From: Pseudomonas furukawaii
GTDB taxonomy: Bacteria; Pseudomonadota; Gammaproteobacteria; Pseudomonadales; Pseudomonadaceae
Reading direction: 5' to 3'
NCBI RefSeq assembly: GCF_002355475.1
Contig: NZ_AP014862.1
Coordinates: 186,001-250,000 of the forward strand
Length of the DNA: 64,000 bases
Shown here: positions 1-8,908 of the stretch, one piece after another
Layout: every line of letters begins with the position of its first letter
How positions within the stretch are numbered: the first letter of the stretch is position 1
Notes under the pieces: model-generated
The model's input: only the letters and a program-made list of their open reading frames with translations
The model's database searches: none
Told to the model about the DNA's origin: nothing
Position numbers and translations under genes: made by a program

Positions 1-1
1 C

Positions 2-1723
2 GTGGAAGTGCTCAAGGGACCCTCGTCGATGCTCTACGGCATCCTCGACCCGGGTGGGGTGATCAACGTCATCGGCAAGAAGCCACAACTGGAGGCATAC
101 CGCGCCATCACAGCGCGCGCGTCGAGCTACGGCGACGGCAAGGACGGCAGTGGCGGGCAACTGGACCTCACCGGCCCGCTGGGGGAGAACGGCCTGGCCT
201 ACCGGCTGATCGCCGACTACGACGACGGCGACTACTGGCGCAACTTCGGCCACAGCCGCGAAAAGACCTTCGCGCCCTCCCTCGCCTGGTTCGGCGAGGA
301 GACCAGGATCAACCTGAGCTTCGAGCACCGCGAGTACTCGGTGCCTTTCGACCGGGGCACCGTCTTCGTCAACGGCCAGCCCCTGGACGTCCCCGCCGAG
401 CGGCGCCTGGACGAGCCCTACAACGTCACCGAGGGGCGCTCCGATCTCGCCATCTTCGACCTGTCCCACCAACTCGGCGAAGACTGGACGGCCCACTTCG
501 CCTACAGCTACAACCGCGACACCTACGACGACTACCAGGCGCGGGTGACCCGGGTGAACACCGACGGCACCCTCACGCGGCGGCTGGACGGCACCCGGGG
601 CGCGGTGAGCACCTCCCACTTCGCCACCTTCGACCTGGCCGGCGAGGTCCACTGGGGCGGCATGCAGCATGACCTGCTGATGGGCGTGGACCACGAGTAC
701 CGCAAGTTCTTCCGCGAGGACCTCATCCGCCAGACCACCCGCGTGCGCTTCGACCCCTTCGAGCCGGTCTATGGCCAGGTGCCGGTGCCCACCACCGTGG
801 CCGCCAGCGACAGCGACCAGACCGACCGGGTCGTCAGCCAGTCCGCGTTCTTCCAGGATTCGCTGCACCTCACCGAGCGCTGGATCCTGGTAGCCGGCGC
901 GCGCTATCAGCTCTACGACCAACTGGCCGGTCGTGGCCGCCCGTTCAGCAAGAACACCGACATCGACGGCCAGCTCTGGGTGCCCCGCGCCGGCCTGGTC
1001 TACAAGTGGAGCGACGAGCTGTCCCTCTACGGCGGCTACAGCGAGTCCTTCAAGCCCAACTCCACCATCGCCCCGCTGTCCGGTACGGCCTCCATCGACG
1101 GCCTCGACCCGGAGGAAGGCAAGAGCTGGGAAATCGGCGCCAAGCTGGATCTCCCGGGACGCATCACCGGCACCCTGGCGCTGTTCGACATCGTCAAGGA
1201 GAACGTCCTGGTGACCCAGAGCGTGACGGTCAATGGCCTCACCGACACGGTCGCCACCGCCGCCGGCGAGGTCCGTTCGCGCGGCCTGGAGCTGGACCTT
1301 ACCGGCCAGCTTACCGACAGCCTCAGCCTGATCGGCACCTATGCCTTCACCGACGCCGAAGTGACCGAAGACCCCGAGCTGAAGGGCAATCGCCTGCAGA
1401 ACGTCGCCCGGCACAGCGGTTCCCTCTCGGCGGTCTACGACTTCGGCGCGCTGGCCGGCAACGACCGCCTGCGGGCGGGCCTCGGTGCCCGCTACGTGGG
1501 CGAGCGTTCGGGGGATGCCGAAGACAGCTTCGATCTCGACGCCTATACGCTGGCCGACGCCTTCGCCAGCTACGAGACGCCCCTGGGGGACAACCGCCTG
1601 AAACTGCAGCTGAACCTGAAGAACCTCTTCGACAAGACCTACTACAGCTCCTCGGTGAACGCCCTCAACGTCTCCATCGGCGACCCGCGCCAGGTGCAGC
1701 TCTCCACCACCCTGGAGTTCTGA
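2..1723 (+). CDS. TonB-dependent siderophore receptor, 5'-truncated by the window edge
   Basis: Outer-membrane receptor for ferric-siderophore uptake driven by TonB-ExbBD. The reading frame is open to the left edge, so signal peptide, TonB box and most of the plug are missing. The first visible residues, EVLKGPSSMLYG, followed by PGGVINVIGKKP, are the end of the plug domain as found in FhuA/FoxA/FecA-type receptors. The remaining 540 or so residues alternate short polar turns with amphipathic strands, as in a 22-strand barrel, with SLYGGYSESFKPN in the middle and a C-terminus on phenylalanine (QVQLSTTLEF), the usual barrel end signal. The siderophore cannot be told from this part. It is followed by the tandem repeat array. 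Confidence 0.9.
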   Translation: MEVLKGPSSMLYGILDPGGVINVIGKKPQLEAYRAITARASSYGDGKDGSGGQLDLTGPLGENGLAYRLIADYDDGDYWRNFGHSREKTFAPSLAWFGEETRINLSFEHREYSVPFDRGTVFVNGQPLDVPAERRLDEPYNVTEGRSDLAIFDLSHQLGEDWTAHFAYSYNRDTYDDYQARVTRVNTDGTLTRRLDGTRGAVSTSHFATFDLAGEVHWGGMQHDLLMGVDHEYRKFFREDLIRQTTRVRFDPFEPVYGQVPVPTTVAASDSDQTDRVVSQSAFFQDSLHLTERWILVAGARYQLYDQLAGRGRPFSKNTDIDGQLWVPRAGLVYKWSDELSLYGGYSESFKPNSTIAPLSGTASIDGLDPEEGKSWEIGAKLDLPGRITGTLALFDIVKENVLVTQSVTVNGLTDTVATAAGEVRSRGLELDLTGQLTDSLSLIGTYAFTDAEVTEDPELKGNRLQNVARHSGSLSAVYDFGALAGNDRLRAGLGARYVGERSGDAEDSFDLDAYTLADAFASYETPLGDNRLKLQLNLKNLFDKTYYSSSVNALNVSIGDPRQVQLSTTLEF

Positions 1724-1745
1724 GTCCCCTAGGCGGGGCCAGGCA

Positions 1746-2665
1746 TAGGGTGGACGTCGCTCTTCACGTCCACCAGCGGAGTCCCGGTCGGCACCGCATG
1801 GTGGACCGGTGGAGCGTGGTCCACCCTACATCCGGCATTGCAGGGGGCTCGGGGCATCACCCGTAGGGTGGACGTCGCTCTTCACGTCTACCGCCGGGGC
1901 CATGCCTGACTCCGCCTGGTGGACCGGTGGAGCGTGGTCCACCCTACATCCGGCATTGCAGGGGGCTCGGGGCATCACCCGTAGGGTGGACGTCTCTCTT
2001 CACGTCCACCGTCGGAGCCATGCCTGACTCCGCCAGGTGGGCCGGTGAGGCGTGGCCCACCCTACATCCGGCATTGCATGGGGCTCGGGGCATCACCCGT
2101 AGGGTGGACGTCGCTCTTCACGTCCACCGTCGGAGCCATGCCTGACTCCGCCTGGTGGACCGGTGGAGCGTGGTCCACCCTACATCCGGCATTGCAGGGG
2201 GCTCGGGGCATCACCCGTAGGGTGGACGTCGCTCTTCACGTCCACCGTCGGAGCCATGCCTGACTCCGCCTGGTGGGCCGATGAGGCGTGGCCCACCCTA
2301 CATCCGGCATTGCATGGGCTCGGGGCATCACCCGTAGGGTGGACGTCGCTCTTCACGTCCACCGTCGGAGCCATGCCTGACTCCGCCTGGTGGGCCGGTG
2401 AAGCGTGGCCCACCCTACATCCGGCATTGCAGGGGGCTCGGGGCATCACCCGTAGGGTGGACGTCGCTCTTCACGTCCACCAGCGGAGTCCCGGTCGGCA
2501 CCGCATGGTGGACCGGTGGAGCGTGGTCCACCCTACATCCGGCATCGCGCGTGGCTCGGGGATCGCCACGTAGGGTGGACGTCGTTCTTTACGTCCACCA
2601 GCGGAGTCCCGGTCGGCACCGCGTGGTGGACCGATGGAGCGCGGTCCACCCTACATCCGGCATCA
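1746..2665. repeat. Tandem array of eight 118-bp units with paired hairpins
   Basis: This fills most of the 1.1-kb gap between the receptor gene and mdcA. Units begin with TAGGGTGGAC at 1746, 1864, 1982, 2100, 2218, 2335, 2453 and 2571; the spacing is 118 bp except one of 117. Each unit holds an approximately 83-bp element that starts TAGGGTGGAC and ends in its reverse complement GTCCACCCTA, then a 35-bp linker. Inside the element are two hairpins: GGTGGACGT/ACGTCCACC, and GGTGGACC/GGTCCACC, which is GGTGGGCC/GGCCCACC in units 3, 5 and 6. Repeated open frames of 60-136 codons across the array follow from the periodicity and are not genes. I know no name for the unit; short TAGGGTGGAC-type palindromes are familiar between Pseudomonas genes. 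Confidence 0.93.
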
Positions 2666-2690
2666 CCCGAGATCACGGCGCGGGCCTTTC

Positions 2691-2704
2691 GCGGATGAAT
2701 CCGC
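2691..2704. repeat. REP-like short palindrome
   Basis: GCGGATGAATCCGC is a 6+2+6 inverted repeat, flanked by CCTTTC and TCCCAC. This matches the style of the dispersed REP palindromes common between Pseudomonas genes. It follows directly after the tandem array. Confidence 0.55.
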
Positions 2705-2739
2705 TCCCACAAGCGGAGTCCCGGTCGGCTCTGCGCAAG

Positions 2740-2766
2740 GGATCGTTAACTTGTCCGTAACGATCC
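2740..2766. promoter_or_regulatory. Candidate MdcR operator upstream of mdcA
   Basis: A perfect 9-bp inverted repeat, GGATCGTTA and TAACGATCC, is separated by 9 bp and lies 77 bp before the mdcA start. It contains the T-N11-A core typical of LysR-family sites. The only LysR gene nearby is mdcR at the other end of the operon, so MdcR is the natural candidate to bind here. Confidence 0.55.
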
Positions 2767-2843
2767 GCCGCCCGGCTTGATTGATGACCCTCCGGTCACG
2801 CGCCTAAGGTGCGTTCCACGACAGCGGAACCCGTGGAGCCACC

Positions 2844-4508
2844 ATGACAACAACACCCACCTCCCCGCCGCAGTGGTCGCGCCGGCGTGCCGAAAAGCAG
2901 CGTCGCCTCGACCGCGTGCGCCACCTCGCCGATGGCGCGGTGCTGCCCAGCGAGCGCATCGTCGAGGCCCTCGAAGCCCTGATCGCCCCCGGCGACCGCG
3001 TGGTGCTCGAAGGCAACAACCAGAAGCAGGCGGACTTCCTCTCCCGCGCCCTGGCCAAGGTCGACCCCGGCCGCCTGCACGACCTGCACATGATCATGCC
3101 CAGCGTCAGCCGCGCCGAGCACCTGGACCTGTTCGAGCGCGGCATCGCCCGCAGGCTCGACTTCTCCTTCGCCGGCCCGCAGAGCCTGCGCATCGGCCAA
3201 CTGATGGAAGACGGCCTGCTGGAGGTCGGCGCCATCCACACCTACATCGAGCTGTACTCGCGGCTGGTGGTGGACCTGATCCCCAACGTCACCCTGGTGG
3301 CCGGCTTCATGGCCGACCGCGAGGGCAACCTCTACACCGGTCCCAGCACCGAGGACACCCCGGCCCTGGTGGAGCCCACCGCGTTCTCCGACGGCATCGT
3401 CATCGCCCAGGTCAACCAGCTGGTGGAGGACGTGCGCGACCTGCCCCGGGTAGACATCCCCGCGTCCTGGGTGGACTTCGTGGTGGTGGCCGACAAGCCC
3501 TTCTACATCGAGCCGCTGTTCACCCGCGATCCGCGCCACATCAAGCCGGTGCACGTGCTGATGGCGATGATGGCGATCCGCGGCATCTACGAGAAACACA
3601 AGGTCCAGTCCCTCAACCACGGCATCGGCTTCAACACCGCCGCCATCGAACTGATCCTGCCCACCTACGGCGAATCCCTGGGACTGAAAGGCAAGATCTG
3701 CCGCAACTGGACCCTCAACCCGCACCCGACGCTGATCCCCGCCATCGAAACCGGCTGGGTGGAAAGCGTGCACTGCTTCGGCACCGAACTGGGTATGGAG
3801 GGCTACATCGCCCAGCGTCCGGATGTGTTCTTCACCGGCCGCGACGGCTCCCTGCGCTCCAACCGCATGCTCTGCCAACTGGCCGGGCAATACGCGGTGG
3901 ACCTGTTCATCGGCGCCACCCTGCAGGTGGACGGCGACGGCCATTCCTCCACCGTCACCCGGGGCCGCCTGGCCGGTTTCGGCGGTGCGCCGAACATGGG
4001 CCATGACCCGCGCGGACGCCGCCACTCCACGCCCGCCTGGCTGGACATGCGTGCCGAGCCCGAGGCCCTGCTGGCCCGGGGCAAGAAACTGGTGGTGCAG
4101 ATGGTGGAAACCTTCCAGGAAGGCGGCAAACCCACCTTCGTCGAGACCCTCGACGCGGTCGACGTGGCCCGGAAGACCGGCATGCCCCTGGCGCCGATCA
4201 TGATCTACGGCGACGACGTCACCCACCTGCTCACCGAGGAAGGCATCGCCTACCTCTACAAGGCCCGCTCGGACGAAGAACGCCGCGCCATGATCGCCGC
4301 CGTCGCCGGCGTCACCGCCATCGGCCTGCGCCACGACCCGAAGGACACCGAGCGCCTGCGTCGCGAGGGCCTCATCGCATTGCCGGAAGACCTCGGCATC
4401 CGCCGTACACAAGCCACGCGGGAACTGCTGGCGGCGAAGAGCATCGCCGATCTGGTGGAGTGGTCCGGCGGCCTTTATACCCCCCCGGCCCGGTTCAGGA
4501 GTTGGTGA
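2844..4508 (+). CDS. mdcA: Malonate decarboxylase alpha subunit (acetyl-ACP:malonate ACP transferase)
   Basis: First gene of the biotin-independent malonate decarboxylase operon. MdcA swaps the acetyl group on the acyl carrier protein MdcC for malonate, giving malonyl-ACP and acetate. The 554 residues match the usual length and align throughout with the family ([15 protein letters not shown] near 54, [15 protein letters not shown] near 254, [15 protein letters not shown] near 380). GGAG at 2835-2838 precedes the ATG by 5 nt. The TGA stop shares its last base with the ATG of mdcB. Codons 2-5 contain AACAAC, close to an Hfq/Crc A-rich motif. Cytoplasmic. Confidence 0.97.
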   Translation: MTTTPTSPPQWSRRRAEKQRRLDRVRHLADGAVLPSERIVEALEALIAPGDRVVLEGNNQKQADFLSRALAKVDPGRLHDLHMIMPSVSRAEHLDLFERGIARRLDFSFAGPQSLRIGQLMEDGLLEVGAIHTYIELYSRLVVDLIPNVTLVAGFMADREGNLYTGPSTEDTPALVEPTAFSDGIVIAQVNQLVEDVRDLPRVDIPASWVDFVVVADKPFYIEPLFTRDPRHIKPVHVLMAMMAIRGIYEKHKVQSLNHGIGFNTAAIELILPTYGESLGLKGKICRNWTLNPHPTLIPAIETGWVESVHCFGTELGMEGYIAQRPDVFFTGRDGSLRSNRMLCQLAGQYAVDLFIGATLQVDGDGHSSTVTRGRLAGFGGAPNMGHDPRGRRHSTPAWLDMRAEPEALLARGKKLVVQMVETFQEGGKPTFVETLDAVDVARKTGMPLAPIMIYGDDVTHLLTEEGIAYLYKARSDEERRAMIAAVAGVTAIGLRHDPKDTERLRREGLIALPEDLGIRRTQATRELLAAKSIADLVEWSGGLYTPPARFRSW

Positions 4509-5359
4509 TGAGCGCACTCACGTTACGCGACGCCGACCTGCCCCTGGCCGACTGGCTGGCGGACCTGGCGGTGGACGCCCTGATCGACGAGGCCGACCTG
4601 ACGCCCAAGCCGGGCCTGGTGGACCGCCGTGGCAGCGGCGCCCACCACGACCTGCACCTGGGCCTGATGCACGCCTCGGCGCTGTCCCTCTGGCCCTGTT
4701 TCCGGCAGATGGCCGAAGCGGCCCAGCAGCACGGCGAGGTCGGCCTGCCCCTGCGCGAAGCCCTCGGCCGCATCGGCCGCGAGGGTGAGGCGGCGATGCT
4801 GGCCATCACCGGCGGGGTCAACACCCACCGGGGCGCCATCTGGGCCCTCGGCCTGCTGGTGGCGGCGCTGGCGCTGAGCCCCGACAGCCTCGATGCCCGC
4901 GCCATCGCATTGCGCGCCGGACGTATCGCGCTGATCGACGACCCCGCCGCACCGAAACCCGACAGCCACGGCGCCGACGTCTGCCGCCGCTACGGCGTGC
5001 GTGGCGCGCGCGAGGAGGCTCAACTGGGCTTCCCCGCCGCCCTCGACCACGGCCTGCCCCAGCTGCGCCGCAGCCGCGCCGCCGGGGCCGGCGAGCAGAA
5101 CGCCCGACTCGACGCGCTGCTGGCGATCATGGCCGAGCTCTCCGACACCTGCGTGCTCTGGCGCGCCGGCCCGGAAGGACTGCAGGCCACCCGCGCCGGC
5201 GCCCGCGCGGTGCTCGTCGCCGGCGGTGCCGCCAGCCTCGCCGGGCGTCGCCAGCTGCGTGCCCTGGAGGCGCGCCTGCTGGAGCTCAACGTATCCCCGG
5301 GCGGAGCCGCCGACCTCTTGGCCGCCTGCCTGTTCCTCGATCACGCCGGGAGCCTGTGA
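4508..5359 (+). CDS. mdcB: Triphosphoribosyl-dephospho-CoA synthase
   Basis: Makes 2'-(5''-triphosphoribosyl)-3'-dephospho-CoA from dephospho-CoA and ATP, the precursor of the MdcC prosthetic group; homologous to CitG. Residues 32-48 ([17 protein letters not shown]) and 101-115 ([15 protein letters not shown]) are the conserved CitG/MdcB blocks. The length of 283 residues fits. The ATG at 4508 overlaps the mdcA stop by one base and has AGGAG at 4497-4501; the open frame extends 16 codons further upstream but without such a site. It is translationally coupled inside the mdc operon. Confidence 0.95.
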   Translation: MSALTLRDADLPLADWLADLAVDALIDEADLTPKPGLVDRRGSGAHHDLHLGLMHASALSLWPCFRQMAEAAQQHGEVGLPLREALGRIGREGEAAMLAITGGVNTHRGAIWALGLLVAALALSPDSLDARAIALRAGRIALIDDPAAPKPDSHGADVCRRYGVRGAREEAQLGFPAALDHGLPQLRRSRAAGAGEQNARLDALLAIMAELSDTCVLWRAGPEGLQATRAGARAVLVAGGAASLAGRRQLRALEARLLELNVSPGGAADLLAACLFLDHAGSL

Positions 5360-5360
5360 C

Positions 5361-5660
5361 ATGGAAACCCTGACCTTCGAATTCCCCGCCGGGCAGCCGG
5401 CCCGAGGGCGCGCCCTGGTGGGCTGCGTCGGCTCCGGCGACCTGGAAGTGCTGCTGGAACCCGGCCGTGCCGGCACCCTGGCGATCCAGGTGGTGACCTC
5501 GGTGAACGGCAGCGGCCCGCGCTGGGAGCAGCTGTTCCAGCGTCTTTTCGCCGGCCAGGCGCTGCCGGCCCTGAACATCGACATCCACGACTTCGGCGCC
5601 ACGCCGGGGGTGGTGCGCCTGCGCCTGGAGCAGGCCCTGGAGGAGGTGGCCCATGACTGA
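5361..5660 (+). CDS. mdcC: Malonate decarboxylase acyl carrier protein (delta subunit)
   Basis: A 99-residue carrier protein that holds the phosphoribosyl-dephospho-CoA group on a serine and carries acetyl or malonyl between MdcA, MdcD/E and MdcH. Ser25 in the sequence CVGSGDLEVLLEP is at the position known for attachment in the Klebsiella protein. The start is one base after the mdcB stop; the end overlaps the start of mdcD by 8 nt. Small, acidic-leaning and without a membrane segment. Confidence 0.95.
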   Translation: METLTFEFPAGQPARGRALVGCVGSGDLEVLLEPGRAGTLAIQVVTSVNGSGPRWEQLFQRLFAGQALPALNIDIHDFGATPGVVRLRLEQALEEVAHD

Positions 5661-6507
5661 CACCGCCCGCCTGCTGGCGGCCCGCAGCTTCGTCGAACTG
5701 GGCGCCCGCCAGCGTGCCCGCGCGCTGCTGGATGCCGGCAGCTTCCGCGAACTGCTCGGCCCCTTCGACCGCGTCATGTCCCCCTGGCTGGTGCAGCAGG
5801 GCATCGTGCCCCAGGCCGACGACGGCGTGGTGGTGGCCAAGGGCAGCCTCGACGGCCGGCCCCTGGTGGTCGCCGCCATCGAAGGCGCCTTCCAGGGCGG
5901 CAGCCTGGGCGAAGTGGGCGGGGCGAAGATCGCCGGCGCCCTGGAGCTGGCCGTGGAAGACAACCGCCAGGGCATCCCCACCGCCGCCGTGTTGCTGCTG
6001 GAGACCGGTGGTGTGCGCCTGCAGGAGGCCAACCTGGGCCTGGCCGCCATCGCCGAGATCCAGGCCGCCATCGTCGCCTTGCGCCAGCACCAGCCGGTGG
6101 TGGGGCTGATCGCCGGGGCGGTGGGCTGCTTCGGTGGCATGTCCATCGCTGCCGGCCTGTGCAGCCACCTGCTGGTGACCCGCGAAGCGCGCCTGGGCCT
6201 CAACGGCCCTCAGGTGATCGAGCAGGAAGCCGGCCTCGACGAGTACGACGCCCGCGACCGCCCCTTCATCTGGAGCCTTACCGGGGGCGAGCAGCGCCAC
6301 GCCAGCGGCCTGGCCGACGCCTACCTGGCCGATGACGTGGCGGCCATCCGCGAGGCCCTGGCCGGCCTGCTGGCCGCCGGCGAACCGGCCGCTCCGCGTT
6401 GCCGTCGCCCCGACGAATTCCTCGCCCGCCTGGCGCGGCTGGGGGACGACTGCGAACAACTGGACGCCGCCCGCGTGCGCGCCCTCTACCAGGGAGACCC
6501 GCAATGA
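5653..6507 (+). CDS. mdcD: Malonate decarboxylase beta subunit
   Basis: A carboxyltransferase-fold subunit that with MdcE decarboxylates malonyl-ACP to acetyl-ACP and CO2. The 284 residues contain the crotonase-type glycine-rich region EGAFQGGSLGEVGGAKIAGA (near 77-96) and GAVGCFGGMSIAAGL (near 155-169), typical of MdcD. The ATG lies inside the last codons of mdcC, with GAGGAGG a few bases upstream, and the TGA overlaps the mdcE ATG by 4 nt. Close coupling fits the fixed stoichiometry of the decarboxylase complex. Confidence 0.96.
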   Translation: MTDTARLLAARSFVELGARQRARALLDAGSFRELLGPFDRVMSPWLVQQGIVPQADDGVVVAKGSLDGRPLVVAAIEGAFQGGSLGEVGGAKIAGALELAVEDNRQGIPTAAVLLLETGGVRLQEANLGLAAIAEIQAAIVALRQHQPVVGLIAGAVGCFGGMSIAAGLCSHLLVTREARLGLNGPQVIEQEAGLDEYDARDRPFIWSLTGGEQRHASGLADAYLADDVAAIREALAGLLAAGEPAAPRCRRPDEFLARLARLGDDCEQLDAARVRALYQGDPQ

Positions 6508-7289
6508 GCCGAGGACTGAACTGGCTGCACGGCCTGGCCGGCGGCAACGAGGTGGCGGGTTTCCCCGCCTCTGTGAAGGTGATCGATGGCGAGCTGGGCA
6601 ATCGTGCCGCGCGCTTCATCGCCGTGGTGCCGGATGCCCGGAATCCCTTCCCCCGTGCCCACAATGGCGAGGTGGGGCTGCTGGAGGGCTGGGGCCTGGC
6701 CAAGGCGGTGGGCGAGGCCATCGAGGCCGACGCCGGGCGCGCCGACAAGCGCGTGCTGGTGGCGGTGGTGGATGTGCCCAGCCAGGCCTACGGTCGCCGC
6801 GAGGAGGCCCTGGGGATCCACCAGGCCCTGGCCGGCGCCGTGGACGCCTACGCCCGTGCCCGCCTGGCCGGCCACCCGGTGATCGGGCTGCTGGTGGGCA
6901 AGGCCATGTCCGGCGCCTTCCTCGCCCACGGCTACCAGGCCCAGCGGCTGATCGCCCTGGATGACGCCGGGGTGATGGTCCACGCCATGGGCAAGGCCGC
7001 CGCCGCGCGCATCACCCTGCGCAGCGTCGACGAACTGGAGGCCCTGGCCGCCATGGTGCCGCCCATGGCCTATGACCTCGGCAACTACGCCTCCCTCGGC
7101 CTGCTGTGGGAGCGCCTGGCTGTGGATAACCCTGACTGCCCCGGTCCCGTCGACCTCGACCGGGTACGGGACAGCCTGGTGCGGGCGGTAGCGGACATCG
7201 GTGCGAGCACCGACCTGACGAACCGTCTCGGCGCGGAGAACCGCGCCGCATCGTCGAAGGTGCGGGAGATGCTGCGGGCGCAGTGGTAG
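6504..7289 (+). CDS. mdcE: Malonate decarboxylase gamma subunit
   Basis: Partner of MdcD in the decarboxylase core; 261 residues, carboxyltransferase-like fold. The ATG at 6504 forms an ATGA overlap with the mdcD stop and follows AGGGAG at 6491-6496. A frame of 35 more codons upstream lies inside mdcD and was rejected. Family blocks visible include GEVGLLEGWGLAKAV and GKAMSGAFLAHGYQA. It is followed after 21 nt by mdcG. Confidence 0.95.
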   Translation: MSRGLNWLHGLAGGNEVAGFPASVKVIDGELGNRAARFIAVVPDARNPFPRAHNGEVGLLEGWGLAKAVGEAIEADAGRADKRVLVAVVDVPSQAYGRREEALGIHQALAGAVDAYARARLAGHPVIGLLVGKAMSGAFLAHGYQAQRLIALDDAGVMVHAMGKAAAARITLRSVDELEALAAMVPPMAYDLGNYASLGLLWERLAVDNPDCPGPVDLDRVRDSLVRAVADIGASTDLTNRLGAENRAASSKVREMLRAQW

Positions 7290-7310
7290 GGACCCGAACG
7301 GGAGCGAACC

Positions 7311-7925
7311 ATGGACACTATCCATCCTCACGACCTGCTCTGGGGCCTGGCCCCGGACCAGCTGCCCGCCGAGGCTCCCGCCTGGGCGCGGCAGGTGCTG
7401 GCCGCCGGGCAGCCGGTGGTGGTGCGCCGCGCCCTCTGCGCGCCAGGCCGGGTGGCCGTCGGTGTGCGGGGCGCCACCCGTGGCGAGCGCTTCGCCGCCT
7501 GCATGCCGGTCGACGCCATCCAGCGGCGGATCGCCCCGGAGCACTTGCGCCTGCGCGCCCCGGCCGAGCTGGCGGCATTACGGGCACTGGACCAGGTGAC
7601 GCCGCTGCTGGACGCGATCGGCTTGGCCTGGGGACCCACCGGCGGCGTGGGCTACCAGCTCGCCACCGGCCTGGCCGTGCTGCACGGGGCCAGCGACCTG
7701 GACCTGTTGCTGCGCATCGCCGAACCCATCGATCGCGCCCGGGCCCGTGCCTTGCTGGCGCAACTCGACAGCGCGTCCTGCCGTATCGACCTGCAGCTGG
7801 AAACCCCTTGTGGCGCCGTGGCGCTGCGCGAGTGGGCCGGTGATTCCCGCCGAGTGCTGCTCAAGTGCGATGCGGGCGCGCGGCTTGTGGATAACCCCTG
7901 GCAGCCCCTGGAGCTTGCGGCGTGA
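7311..7925 (+). CDS. mdcG: Phosphoribosyl-dephospho-CoA transferase
   Basis: A nucleotidyltransferase that attaches the prosthetic group made by MdcB to the MdcC serine; related to CitX in role. The 204 residues contain GASDLDLL at 126-133, the metal-binding G-S-D-x-D motif of the nucleotidyltransferase fold, and CRIDLQLETPCGAVALREW later on. GGAGCG precedes the ATG. The stop overlaps the GTG of mdcH (GTGA). Confidence 0.94.
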   Translation: MDTIHPHDLLWGLAPDQLPAEAPAWARQVLAAGQPVVVRRALCAPGRVAVGVRGATRGERFAACMPVDAIQRRIAPEHLRLRAPAELAALRALDQVTPLLDAIGLAWGPTGGVGYQLATGLAVLHGASDLDLLLRIAEPIDRARARALLAQLDSASCRIDLQLETPCGAVALREWAGDSRRVLLKCDAGARLVDNPWQPLELAA

Positions 7926-8848
7926 GCAGCCTGTTCGCCTTTCCCGGCCAGGGCGCCCAGCAGCCCGGCATGCTCCAGGCCTTGCCCAGCGAGCCTGAGG
8001 TGCGTGCCTGCCTGGAGGAGGCCGGCCGTGTGCTGGGCGAAGACCTGGGCGCCCTGGACAGCGCCGAGGCGCTGCAATCCACCCGTGCCGTGCAGCTCTG
8101 CCTGCTGATCGCCGGGGTCGCCTGTGCCCGCCTGCTGCTGGCGCGCAGCCCGGCGCCGGACTACGTGGCCGGACTGTCCATCGGTGCCTACCCGGCGGCG
8201 GTGGTGGCCGGTGCCCTGGACTTCGCCGACGCCCTGCGCCTGGTGGCCCTGCGTGGCGAACTGATGCAGCAGGCTTATCCACAGGGTTACGGCATGACTG
8301 CGCTGCAGGGGCTGGACCTGGCCACGGTGGAAGGGCTGCTGGCCGAGGCCGAGGGGCCGGTGTTCATCGGCAACCTCAATGCCGACAACCAGATCGTCAT
8401 CGCCGGCAGCGATGCCGCCATGGCCGCCGTCGCCGAGCGTGCCCGCGCCCTGGGAGCGGGGCTGGTCCGGCGGCTGGCGATGAGCGTGCCGTCCCACTGC
8501 CCGCTGCTGGAGGCGCCGGCCCGTGAGCTGGCGGCGGCCTTCGCCGGGGTGGAGGTGCGCCGCCCGGCGATCCGCTACCTCAGCGGGACCAGCGCACGGC
8601 CGATCCACGACCCCGCGCGCCTGCGGGACGACCTCGCCTACAACATGTGCCGTGTCGTCGACTGGCACGGCACCCAGCGCACCGCCTACGAGCGCGGCGT
8701 GCGCCTGTTCATCGAACTGCCCCCCGGCGCCGTGCTCAGTGGCCTGGCGCGACGGGTGTTCGACAAAGGTACGGTGATCGCCTTCCAGGGCGCCCGTCTG
8801 GATACGCTGGACGCCCTGTTGCGTCAGGAGGTGGAGTACAACCGATAA
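7922..8848 (+). CDS. mdcH: Malonate decarboxylase epsilon subunit (malonyl-CoA:ACP transacylase)
   Basis: Loads malonyl from malonyl-CoA onto MdcC to start the decarboxylation cycle. FabD-like fold: FPGQGAQ at 7-13, nucleophile Ser86 in GLSIG (84-88), and the catalytic His region SVPSHCPLL near 187. The length of 308 residues is normal. The GTG start overlaps the mdcG stop by 4 nt. It is the last enzyme gene before the transporter pair; the 59-nt gap to madL carries two A-rich motifs. Confidence 0.95.
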   Translation: MSSLFAFPGQGAQQPGMLQALPSEPEVRACLEEAGRVLGEDLGALDSAEALQSTRAVQLCLLIAGVACARLLLARSPAPDYVAGLSIGAYPAAVVAGALDFADALRLVALRGELMQQAYPQGYGMTALQGLDLATVEGLLAEAEGPVFIGNLNADNQIVIAGSDAAMAAVAERARALGAGLVRRLAMSVPSHCPLLEAPARELAAAFAGVEVRRPAIRYLSGTSARPIHDPARLRDDLAYNMCRVVDWHGTQRTAYERGVRLFIELPPGAVLSGLARRVFDKGTVIAFQGARLDTLDALLRQEVEYNR

Positions 8849-8863
8849 GCGCGTGCATTCGAA

Positions 8864-8908
8864 GGACAACAACAAGCCACTTCGACCCGAACACGAGGAC
8901 AACAACAA
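8864..8908 (+). promoter_or_regulatory. Candidate Hfq/Crc A-rich motifs at the madL ribosome-binding site
   Basis: GGACAACAACAA occurs twice, at 8864-8875 and 8897-8908. The second copy includes the GGA of the madL Shine-Dalgarno and runs into the ATG. AACAACAA fits the AAnAAnAA catabolite-activity motif bound by Hfq with Crc in Pseudomonas mRNAs. The position would block translation of the malonate importer. Confidence 0.5.

Noticed and set aside
1809-2760. Series of overlapping open frames repeating peptides such as PTLHPALQGARGITRRVDV
   Set aside because: They arise from the 118-bp periodicity of the non-coding array; no ribosome sites, and the frame is broken by the 117-bp unit.
2796-4517. 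573-codon open frame on the minus strand opposite mdcA
   Set aside because: Shadow of mdcA in GC-rich DNA; composition is Gly/His/Asp/Gln-rich with no domain, and mdcA is a certain gene.
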